Assembly (NCBI RefSeq): GCF_047219225.1
Contig: NZ_CP178208.1
Coordinates: 248,001-312,000, forward strand
Source of the DNA: IMCC45349 sp047219225
GTDB taxonomy: Bacteria; Bacteroidota; Bacteroidia; Flavobacteriales; Flavobacteriaceae
Direction: 5' to 3'
Length of the DNA stretch: 64,000 nt
Each line of letters begins with the position of its first letter. Positions within the stretch are counted from its first letter, which is position 1. Shown here piece by piece: positions 22,726 to 30,145 of this stretch. The position numbers were made by a program, and so were the translations under genes. A model generated the notes under the pieces. That model was given only the letters and a program-made list of their open reading frames with translations. It made no database searches and was not told where the DNA came from.

Positions 22726-24588
22726 TTATAAAGTAAGGTTAAATCCTAAGCTAACATTTGTACCTCTTGTAGTATATCCAATTATTTCGGCATAATCTTC
22801 ATTAAATAAATTGTCAACATTAGCAAATACCCTCATTTTGTTTTTTAACAATGTATGGCTAAAGTATAAGTTAATTACTGAATAAGAATCTAATTCAACA
22901 TTTTGGAATGTAGAAAAATCTGTATCTGTTCTTTTTCCAGTAAATTGATAATTTAATGAAGCGAATGCTTTAGTGTTGAATGTATAACCTACACCTAAAT
23001 TAGCTTTATGTTTTGGCAATCTTAAACGTACACCATCTTTAAGTTCTGTAAACGTATAATTTGCGTTAACGTTTAAATTTTTAACCAATGTAACATCTGC
23101 CTCTACCTCTACTCCTTGTACTGTAGCATCTTCGGTAGCATTTTCATATCCTGTAGTATAAATAATTGTGTTTTCTTCATCTCTAGTAAAGTAAACTCCA
23201 CTTAATCTAAAACCTTTATTATTTACATATTCCAACCCTCCTTCTATAGTTGTATTTTCTTCTGGATCTAAATCTGGATTAGCACCAAAAGGTCCGAATA
23301 ACTGTGATAAGTTAGGAGCTATAAACGATGTTGCATATGATGCGAATACTTTAGCATAACCATTTTTTACTTGCTTTCTAAACGAAGGGTTTACATTATA
23401 AACAAAATGAGAACCATATTCGCTATGATTATTATAACGTGCTCCTGTATTAATATTTAATCCAAAATCTGATACATATACCATATTTACATAAGGATCT
23501 ACTGTATTATACGATTCTTCCTCCGAGAATTTACTTTGGTAATCACCATAATTTAACCCAACAATTGTATAAAACTTATCGTTAAAATTGTACTTATTAT
23601 AAGCATCTACTAATACACTTTCACCTTCACTTATAGAACCAAATTCAGCAATAGTTTCTCTTTCAGTTTTAGTAAATGCAGCATTTACATGTACACTACC
23701 ATTGTTATAAGCATATTTTGGAGAAATTCCAAAACGTGTTTGTTCAGAGATGTATTCATCGTCCGTATCTGCAAATGTATACGTAGGTGCTGGAAAACCG
23801 TCAATATCAGTCTTATATTTATCATAGCTTCCAAAAGCAGTTACATCAAAACGATCTGTAAATTTATAACCAACTCTTAAACTTGTATTATACTTAGAAA
23901 ACTTATCTTTTTCAGCATTTTCTACATCTGCAGCAGATAAACCACTAGCATATCTATTACCAAATGTTCCAACGTATGTTAACTTACCAACAGTTCCATT
24001 TAATGACACATTGTTTGTTGCTTTTCTTAAATCAAAATCTTGCTCATCTGCAGATTGGTTAGTTCCAATTACCGAAGTCATATTCAAAATAATAGTCTCA
24101 TCAGCCGCTTTTTTAGTAGTAATATTTATTACAGCTGTAGCAGCTCCATTTCCATATAAAGTACTTGCAGCACCTTTAATAATTTCGATAGATTCAACAG
24201 TATTTAAATCTAATAAACGTAAATCAAAATCGTTTGCGACTGATGTTGGATCATTAACTTGAATACCATCTATTAATACTAAAACCTGTCTATTGTTACC
24301 ACCACGTACAAAGTATCCAAGATTTTGACCTTCAACACTTCTACTTCCGTTTATTTCAATACCACTTTTAGTATTGATTAAATCGGCAACCGAACGACCT
24401 ATGTTATTTTTTATTTCTGCTTGAGAAATCTTAATAACTGTTTTACCAGAGTTTTCGCGTTTTAATTCAAATCTTGAATCTGTTACGACTACTTCTTCTA
24501 GCTTTTCCTCTTTGGCTTCCTCTTGCGCAAAACCAAATACTCCTGTAAACGCCCAAAGCGCTCCTAAAACAAAATGTTTTTTGTTCAT
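22726..24588 (-). CDS. btuB: TonB-dependent outer-membrane receptor, BtuB-like (cobalamin)
   Basis: 620 residues, the usual size of BtuB. Signal peptide (residues 1-21, ending FGFAQ), TonB box region KLEEVVVTDSRFEL, plug domain (about 45-150: IGRSVADLINTKSGIEI, YFVRGGNNRQVLVLIDGIQV, ESIEIIKGAASTLYGNGAAT), then a 22-strand-type barrel ending in the aromatic TRGTNVSLGFNLTL. Transport of vitamin B12 is inferred from the cobalamin riboswitch in its leader and from the BtuFCD genes next door. Energy comes from TonB-ExbBD, not encoded here. Confidence 0.92.
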   Translation of the reverse strand: MNKKHFVLGALWAFTGVFGFAQEEAKEEKLEEVVVTDSRFELKRENSGKTVIKISQAEIKNNIGRSVADLINTKSGIEINGSRSVEGQNLGYFVRGGNNRQVLVLIDGIQVNDPTSVANDFDLRLLDLNTVESIEIIKGAASTLYGNGAATAVINITTKKAADETIILNMTSVIGTNQSADEQDFDLRKATNNVSLNGTVGKLTYVGTFGNRYASGLSAADVENAEKDKFSKYNTSLRVGYKFTDRFDVTAFGSYDKYKTDIDGFPAPTYTFADTDDEYISEQTRFGISPKYAYNNGSVHVNAAFTKTERETIAEFGSISEGESVLVDAYNKYNFNDKFYTIVGLNYGDYQSKFSEEESYNTVDPYVNMVYVSDFGLNINTGARYNNHSEYGSHFVYNVNPSFRKQVKNGYAKVFASYATSFIAPNLSQLFGPFGANPDLDPEENTTIEGGLEYVNNKGFRLSGVYFTRDEENTIIYTTGYENATEDATVQGVEVEADVTLVKNLNVNANYTFTELKDGVRLRLPKHKANLGVGYTFNTKAFASLNYQFTGKRTDTDFSTFQNVELDSYSVINLYFSHTLLKNKMRVFANVDNLFNEDYAEIIGYTTRGTNVSLGFNLTL

Positions 24589-24670
24589 TTTTAATTAAAT
24601 TATTCGAGAATGGTATGACTTAACATACGTAAACTTTTATCCCGAAAGTTTGACTTAGTTATTTGAAAAT

Positions 24671-24840
24671 GGCAGGTCTCCTGACTTGCGTCTTTGTACT
24701 TGTCTTCCCAGAAATTTCCAGTGACTTTGAAGTTTTAGCACAAAGCAGTATAGCTTACAGTTGCGGGAACAGTTCTGGATTTACACCAGATTCCCTTTTA
24801 ATCCAATCAAGTAAAATCTTGACTAGAACCAAAATTCTCT
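24671..24840 (-). promoter_or_regulatory. Cobalamin (B12) riboswitch
   Basis: On the minus strand the leader of the receptor gene holds the B12 box GCAAGTCAGGAGACCTGCC (24689-24671), the GGGAATCTGGTGTAAATCC segment and AGAACTGTTCCCGCAACTGT, all hallmarks of the class I AdoCbl-type riboswitch. The aptamer ends 82 nt before the start codon. In that space are two small hairpins, AAACTTT with AAAGTTT and GTATG with CATAC (24613-24628), the latter near the start codon; control of translation rather than a T-run terminator is suggested. Binding of cobalamin should shut off the receptor. Confidence 0.93.
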
Positions 24841-24849
24841 GCAAAAGTA
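24841..24849 (-). promoter_or_regulatory. -7 promoter element for the riboswitch/btuB transcript
   Basis: On the minus strand TACTTTTGC matches TAnnTTTGC exactly. A CTG, one base off the -33 TTG, lies at the standard 19-bp distance (24869-24871). The transcript would begin near 24834 at the start of the aptamer. Confidence 0.6.
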
Positions 24850-24880
24850 TTGATTTAGGTTAGATTTGCAGCTAATAAAA

Positions 24881-25003
24881 CTACTTTTTCTTATGCATTT
24901 TATATAGCAGATAAATAAAGCCAACTAAAAAATGAGCTATAATTATTCCTGCTACTATATATATTGTTAAATTTGAATCGCCTCTCATGACATCAATTTT
25001 CAT
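24881..25003 (-). CDS. 40-residue membrane protein between the B12 riboswitch and btuF
   Basis: An ATG at 25003 opens 40 codons: MKIDVMRGDSNLTIYIVAGI, then IIAHFLVGFIYLLYKMHKKK, and TAG at 24881-24883. A short polar N-terminus, one strong transmembrane helix (about residues 13-34) and a Lys-rich end fit the positive-inside rule for a small single-pass membrane protein. A second in-frame ATG (24988) would give 35 residues. It is on the btuB strand but upstream of the riboswitch promoter, and divergent from btuF (46 bp). It may be a small accessory subunit of the transporter; expression is unproven. Confidence 0.5.
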   Translation of the reverse strand: MKIDVMRGDSNLTIYIVAGIIIAHFLVGFIYLLYKMHKKK

Positions 25004-25049
25004 CAAAATTACTTTAGAATCTTGAGAGTTTTAGTTACAAAAGTTACCA

Positions 25050-26153
25050 ATGGAAAAAATATATAGATTATTAATAATAATTGCCTTTATTAATTTTATT
25101 TACTCGTGTAAAAATGAGCCTAAAACACAAATCACCGAAAATAAAAAAGGTGAAAAAGTAGAATTGAAATATGCTCAAGGGTTTTCCATTACAAAGTTTG
25201 ACACACATACTACTTTAGAGATTAGTAGTCCTTGGCCAAATTCAGAATTAAGCTTTAAACATGAATTTTTAAAAGAAAATCTTCCAGTAAAAAAAATAGT
25301 AGTCACCTCTACAACTCATATTCCTGCTTTAGAATTATTAGAAGTTGAACAAGCTTTAGTTGGCTTTCCTGGAACAGATTATATTTCTTCCAAAAAAACA
25401 CGTGCATTAATAGATAATGATCACGTTAGAGAACTTGGTAAAAATGAAGGTATTAATACTGAAGTTCTTTTAGAGTTACAACCAGATGTAGTTATTGGTT
25501 TTGGTGTTGATGGCACCAATAAAACATTTGAAACCCTAAAAAAGTCTGGTATTGAAGTTATATATAATGGTGATTGGGTTGAATCTTCAGCGTTAGCAAA
25601 AGCTGAATGGATTAAGTTTTTTGGTGTTTTATTTAACAAAGAAACTAAAGCCGACTCTATTTTTAATACTATTGAAGCTAATTATCTTGAAGCAAAAAAG
25701 ATAGCTAAATCAGTTACAAACCAACCATCAATTTTAAGTGGAGCAATGCATAAAGATGTATGGTATTTACCAAATGGTGCAAGTCCAGAAGCTCAATTTT
25801 TAAAAGATGCTAATGTCAACTATTTATGGAAAGACACCAATAGTAAAGGTAGCTTAGCACTTAGTTTTGAAAGTGTTTTTGAAAAAGCTATCGACGCAGA
25901 TATTTGGTTAAGTCCATCTTATTATACAAGTTTATCACAATTAGAAGAAGCCAATAGTCACTATAACAAATTTAGTGCCTTTAAAAATAAAAATGTGTAT
26001 TCTTTTTCTAATACAACAGGAGCAACAGGAGGCGTTTTGTATTATGAATTAGGTACAGCAAGACCAGATTTGGTTTTAAAAGACATTATCAAAATATGTC
26101 ATCCACACTTACTAGATAATTATCAACCTTACTTTTTTCAAGCCTTAGAATAA
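25050..26153 (+). CDS. btuF: ABC transporter substrate-binding lipoprotein, BtuF-like
   Basis: 367 residues. Lipoprotein signal with Cys20 (INFIYSCKN). The class III (BtuF/FepB) binding-protein fold is seen: VVTSTTHIPALELLEVEQAL, GINTEVLLELQPDVVIGFGV, a long backbone helix, and the C-terminal lobe SFESVFEKAIDADIWLSPSY. Cobalamin as the ligand is inferred from the neighbours. It is the first gene of the btuF-btuC-btuD operon. Larger than E. coli BtuF (266 aa) by an N-terminal segment of about 90 residues. Confidence 0.85.
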   Translation: MEKIYRLLIIIAFINFIYSCKNEPKTQITENKKGEKVELKYAQGFSITKFDTHTTLEISSPWPNSELSFKHEFLKENLPVKKIVVTSTTHIPALELLEVEQALVGFPGTDYISSKKTRALIDNDHVRELGKNEGINTEVLLELQPDVVIGFGVDGTNKTFETLKKSGIEVIYNGDWVESSALAKAEWIKFFGVLFNKETKADSIFNTIEANYLEAKKIAKSVTNQPSILSGAMHKDVWYLPNGASPEAQFLKDANVNYLWKDTNSKGSLALSFESVFEKAIDADIWLSPSYYTSLSQLEEANSHYNKFSAFKNKNVYSFSNTTGATGGVLYYELGTARPDLVLKDIIKICHPHLLDNYQPYFFQALE

Positions 26154-27185
26154 TTGGAATTAAAAAAGACATATACAACATCTTTCATTCTATTAATTTT
26201 AATAGTTATAGCTTGCTTTTTCACCAACCTAAGTTTAGGTTCGGTATCAATACCATTAAAATCTATTTTCAATGCACTCATTGGTGGCTCAATTGAAAAT
26301 GATTCTTGGCAACATATTATTATTAATTATAGATTACCAAAAGCAATTACTGCTATTTTAGTTGGATCTGGCTTAGGTGTTTCTGGATTATTAATGCAAA
26401 CGCTTTTTAGAAACCCTCTAGCTGGTCCTTTTGTACTTGGTATTAGCTCTGGAGCCAGTTTAGGTGTTGCTTTAGTCATTATGGGAGCTTCATTATTTGG
26501 AACAGCTTCAGCAATATTATTAGCCTCAAAGTGGAGTTTGGTAATAGCTGCAAGTTTAGGTAGTTTTTTAGTACTATTAGCTGTTATGCTAGTTTCAATA
26601 AAAGTTAGAGACACAATGGCAATTCTTATTATAGGTTTAATGTTTGCTAGTATTACTGCTGCCATAGTAAGCGTACTCTCCTATTTTGCTTCAGCAGAAC
26701 AACTACAACAATACATTTTTTGGGGATTTGGTAGTTTAGGAAATTTAAGTTGGGATGAGCTTTTTATTCTTAGTATTACTTGCTTATTAGGGATCATTAT
26801 TTGCATAGCTTCTATTAAAGCATTAAACACCTTATTATTAGGCGAAAATTATGCAAAAAGCTTAGGCTTGAATATTAAAAAAAGCAGGATGCTTATTATT
26901 ATAGCCACCAGTTTGTTAGCTGGTACTATTACAGCTTTTGCTGGACCTATTGCATTTATTGGGTTAGCAATTCCACATATGACTCGTCAAATATTTAACA
27001 CCTCAAATCATAAAATTTTGATTCCTGCTGTAATGCTGTTTGGAGCTATTGTTTTATTAATTTGTGATAGTATCGCTCAATTACCTAATAGCGATTATAC
27101 ATTACCAATTAACGCCATAACCTCATTAATAGGTGCACCTGTAGTAATATGGCTATTAGTAAGAAAACGAAAAATGGTTTTTTAA
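26154..27185 (+). CDS. btuC: ABC transporter permease, BtuC/FecCD family
   Basis: 343 residues with about ten transmembrane helices. The start is a TTG at 26154, directly after the btuF stop at 26151-26153; no ATG is available before the conserved core, and the residues from this TTG (ELKKTYTTSFILLILIVIAC) form the expected first helix. FecCD signatures include INYRLPKAITAILVGSGLGV, MQTLFRNPLAGPFVLGISSG and AFAGPIAFIGLAIPHMTRQI. The stop overlaps the btuD ATG (TAATG). Confidence 0.9.
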   Translation: MELKKTYTTSFILLILIVIACFFTNLSLGSVSIPLKSIFNALIGGSIENDSWQHIIINYRLPKAITAILVGSGLGVSGLLMQTLFRNPLAGPFVLGISSGASLGVALVIMGASLFGTASAILLASKWSLVIAASLGSFLVLLAVMLVSIKVRDTMAILIIGLMFASITAAIVSVLSYFASAEQLQQYIFWGFGSLGNLSWDELFILSITCLLGIIICIASIKALNTLLLGENYAKSLGLNIKKSRMLIIIATSLLAGTITAFAGPIAFIGLAIPHMTRQIFNTSNHKILIPAVMLFGAIVLLICDSIAQLPNSDYTLPINAITSLIGAPVVIWLLVRKRKMVF

Positions 27186-27979
27186 TGAGTCAAGAAAGTA
27201 AACATACAATCTTAACAACCAAAGCATTATCAATAGGCTATAAAACAAAAAAAACTAAAAGTGTTATAGCTTCAAATATTGATGTAAATCTTTACTCTGG
27301 AGAACTCGTTGGTTTAATTGGTGCAAATGGTATTGGTAAATCTACTTTTTTAAGAACCATAACTAATGTACAACCAAAGCTTGAAGGCGCTGTAGAAATT
27401 AACCAAAAACCGCTAGAGCAGTATTCAAATATTGAGCTGGCTAAAGTTTTAAGCTTAGTACTTACTGAAACGGTTGCTTCAAAAAACTTATCAGTTTTAG
27501 AACTTGTAGCTCTTGGAAGACAGCCTTATACAAATTGGGTAGGTAATTTAAGTGAAAAAGACACAACAATTACCTTAGAAGCTTTAGCACAAACCAACAT
27601 TAGCGATTTAAAACATAAAAAATGTTATGAGCTAAGTGATGGTCAATTACAAAAGGTTATGATTGCTCGTGCTTTAGCACAAGACACGGACCTTATTGTA
27701 TTAGATGAACCAACAACGCATCTAGACATGTATCACAAAGCATATATTTTAAAGTTACTGCAAAAGCTCGCGAAAGACACTAATAAAACAGTGCTTTTCT
27801 CCTCGCATGAAATAGATTTAGCGATTCAGCTTTGTGATAGACTTATAGTTATGAACGATAATCAAGTTTTTACAGACACACCATGTAATCTTATTGAGAA
27901 AGGTGTTTTCAACACATTATTTCCAAAAGATTTAATTTCATTTGATAATGCTACTGGTAGTTTTAAAGTGAAAAAATAA
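27185..27979 (+). CDS. btuD: ABC transporter ATP-binding protein, BtuD/FecE type
   Basis: 264 residues from the ATG at 27185, which overlaps the btuC stop; the reading frame opens further upstream at 27149, but that would overlap btuC by 37 bp and adds unrelated residues. Walker A GANGIGKST (about residue 45-53), signature LSDGQ (near 149, a variant of LSGGQ), Walker B LIVLDEPTTHLD (about 165-176) and the H-loop FSSHE. It powers the BtuC permease. The operon ends here; rmuC follows with its own promoter. Confidence 0.9.
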   Translation: MSQESKHTILTTKALSIGYKTKKTKSVIASNIDVNLYSGELVGLIGANGIGKSTFLRTITNVQPKLEGAVEINQKPLEQYSNIELAKVLSLVLTETVASKNLSVLELVALGRQPYTNWVGNLSEKDTTITLEALAQTNISDLKHKKCYELSDGQLQKVMIARALAQDTDLIVLDEPTTHLDMYHKAYILKLLQKLAKDTNKTVLFSSHEIDLAIQLCDRLIVMNDNQVFTDTPCNLIEKGVFNTLFPKDLISFDNATGSFKVKK

Positions 27980-27994
27980 TCTTAATACTCGTAC

Positions 27995-28025
27995 TTGTTT
28001 CAGCATTTCAAATAATTTATCTTTG
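27995..28025 (+). promoter_or_regulatory. Promoter for rmuC
   Basis: TTG (27995-27997), a 20-bp spacer and TATCTTTG (28018-28025) fit the Bacteroidota -33/-7 consensus. The ATG of rmuC is 18 bp downstream of the -7 element. Confidence 0.6.
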
Positions 28026-28043
28026 ATAAAATTCAATTCTTAA

Positions 28044-29366
28044 ATGACCGACAACATCATTCTTATTTTAGCAATACTAATTTCCGCAGGTATTGGTGCT
28101 TACCTTGGGAAACTTTTTACAACATTAAAAAACAATAATGAAAAAGGCACTTTAGAAGAACGCCAACATCAACTAAGTAAAACTATTGAAGAGCTTAAGC
28201 AAAACTTATCAAAATTAGAGTTAGAACGAGAAGAGATTCGTCGTGAAAAAGAATTTTTAAACACAGAACTCACTAGAAAAAATGCAGAATACGATAATCT
28301 GCAACAACAAAACTTAAAACGTGATGAAGAATTAGCAAAACAACAAGAACAATTACGTAAAGATTTTGAATTATTAGCTACCAAAATACTAGATGAGAAA
28401 TCAGAAAAGTTTACTATTCAAAACAAAGAAAATATAAAGCAGATACTTAATCCGCTACAAGAAAAAATACAAACTTTTGAAAAAAAGGTTGAAGATACTC
28501 AAAAGGAAAGTATTAGTATGCACTCTGCATTAAAAGAGCAACTTTTAGGGTTAAAAGATTTAAATCAGCAAATGACCAAAGAAGCGACCAACCTAACTAA
28601 AGCTTTAAAAGGCGATAGCAAAATGCAAGGTAATTGGGGCGAATTGGTTTTAGAACGAGTACTTGAAAAATCTGGATTAGAAAAAGACAGAGAGTATTTT
28701 GTACAGCAAAGTTTTACACTTGAAAATGGTAGTCGTGTATTACCAGATGTGGTATTGCATTTACCAGATAGTAAAAAAATGATTATTGACTCTAAAGTAT
28801 CTATTACAGATTACAACCGTTATGTTAATGCCGATGATGATGAAAAAGTAGCTTATTTAAAAGCACACGTTAACTCAATTAAAAAGCATGTAGAGCAATT
28901 ATCTGCCAAAAACTATCAAGACCTATATGATATAGAATCACCAGACTTTGTATTGATGTTTATTCCTATTGAGCCTGCATTTGCTGTAGCGATTAATGAA
29001 GATAATACTTTATATAATAAAGCTTTTGAAAAGAATATTGTTATTGTAACACCTTCTACATTGTTAGCAACATTACGTACTATAGACACTATGTGGAATA
29101 ATGAGAAACAGCAAAGAAATGCCATAGAAATTGCGCGACAAGCTGGAGCATTGTATGATAAATTTGAAGGCTTAGTTAAAGACTTAACTGGAGTTGGTAA
29201 AAAAATTGATGCTGCTAAAACTGATTATTCTGCTGCTATGAATAAATTAGTTGAAGGAAGAGGTAATCTAGTAACGAGTGTAGAAAAGCTCAAAAAGATG
29301 GGAGCTAAAGCTAAAAAATCATTACCTGAAGCTATTATAAAACGAGCTGAAGATGATAACAACTAA
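28044..29366 (+). CDS. rmuC: DNA recombination protein RmuC
   Basis: 440 residues. One N-terminal membrane helix (NIILILAILISAGIGAYLG), a long coiled coil (about 30-115, rich in E, K, Q), then the RmuC nuclease-like domain (about 140-410): GNWGELVLERVLEKSGLEKD, LPDVVLHLPDSKKMIIDSKV, FVLMFIPIEPAFAVAINED. RmuC limits inverted-repeat recombination in E. coli and belongs to the PD-(D/E)xK-like fold. Single-gene unit with its own promoter and terminator. Confidence 0.93.
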   Translation: MTDNIILILAILISAGIGAYLGKLFTTLKNNNEKGTLEERQHQLSKTIEELKQNLSKLELEREEIRREKEFLNTELTRKNAEYDNLQQQNLKRDEELAKQQEQLRKDFELLATKILDEKSEKFTIQNKENIKQILNPLQEKIQTFEKKVEDTQKESISMHSALKEQLLGLKDLNQQMTKEATNLTKALKGDSKMQGNWGELVLERVLEKSGLEKDREYFVQQSFTLENGSRVLPDVVLHLPDSKKMIIDSKVSITDYNRYVNADDDEKVAYLKAHVNSIKKHVEQLSAKNYQDLYDIESPDFVLMFIPIEPAFAVAINEDNTLYNKAFEKNIVIVTPSTLLATLRTIDTMWNNEKQQRNAIEIARQAGALYDKFEGLVKDLTGVGKKIDAAKTDYSAAMNKLVEGRGNLVTSVEKLKKMGAKAKKSLPEAIIKRAEDDNN

Positions 29367-29370
29367 TAAT

Positions 29371-29402
29371 AAAAAAGCCGCTTGATATCAAGCGGCTTTT
29401 TT
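29371..29402. terminator. Bidirectional terminator between rmuC and the cupredoxin gene
   Basis: AAAAAAGCCGCTTGAT and ATCAAGCGGCTTTTTT form a perfect 16-bp palindrome with A and T runs on both sides, serving the convergent genes. Confidence 0.88.
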
Positions 29403-29420
29403 AATTGTTTATTTTTATAA

Positions 29421-30068
29421 TTATTGCTTTACAAAACGTTTTGTTTGCGACGAATAATCATTTGATACTTTTACTAAATAAACACCGCTATTCCATGAAG
29501 AAACATCTATTCTAGAAAAATTAGCTGTACCTATTTTAAGTTCGTATATCTTTTTACCTAGAACATCAAAAACTTCTAAAACAGTACTATCAATTGCAAT
29601 AGGCAACGATAAATTTAAGAACTGATTTGATGGATTAGGAGATAGTGAAAAACTAATATTTTCTTTTAATGCCCTATTACTTAAAGTCCCTTCTGGAACT
29701 ACAGTAACTGTTCCATACATAAAAAACTCATGAGGTTTACAAACATATGGATTAACACCTACTTGTGTAAATGTATACTCGTATGAGTATGGTGCTAAGA
29801 AAGTATCAAAATCTCCACCAGTTGTTCCGAAAGTTTCTGTTGATCCAGCCACACTTTTTACATTATGACCATTGGATAACCATTCCCAAACAACCTTATC
29901 TCCTACTTCAATTGTAAATTCAGTATCAAACATAGGTCCTAATGGAAAATTTGCTGTATCAGAAGCTGGCACAGAGAAAAAATCCCAAGGCACAGTAATA
30001 GTTTCTGTTTGAGCAAAACCAAATGTTACGACTAAAGTAAATACAATAGATAGTAATTTTGTTTTCAT
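29421..30068 (-). CDS. T9SS-secreted cupredoxin (plastocyanin/azurin-like)
   Basis: 215 residues. Signal peptide (LLSIVFTLVVTFGFAQ). Residues 25-130 are a single cupredoxin domain: IEVGDKVVWEWLSNGHNVKS holds the first His ligand, and YVCKPHEFFMYGTVTV holds Cys, His and Met (pattern C-x2-H-x3-M). The last 75 residues (SLSPNPSNQFLNLSLP to SSQTKRFVKQ) are a type A sorting domain for the type IX secretion system. The result is a blue-copper electron carrier at or outside the cell surface. Its partner is unknown. Confidence 0.87.
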   Translation of the reverse strand: MKTKLLSIVFTLVVTFGFAQTETITVPWDFFSVPASDTANFPLGPMFDTEFTIEVGDKVVWEWLSNGHNVKSVAGSTETFGTTGGDFDTFLAPYSYEYTFTQVGVNPYVCKPHEFFMYGTVTVVPEGTLSNRALKENISFSLSPNPSNQFLNLSLPIAIDSTVLEVFDVLGKKIYELKIGTANFSRIDVSSWNSGVYLVKVSNDYSSQTKRFVKQ

Positions 30069-30145
30069 AGTAAGAGGCGTATTTTTTTTACTAAAATAAT
30101 AATTTTCAGGTAACTATATGTCAAGATTCGATAAAAAGCAAGAAT

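Noticed and set aside
24663..24863. A 66-codon plus-strand frame opposite the btuB leader
   Set aside because: It lies across the B12 riboswitch on the opposite strand. The riboswitch explains the sequence fully.
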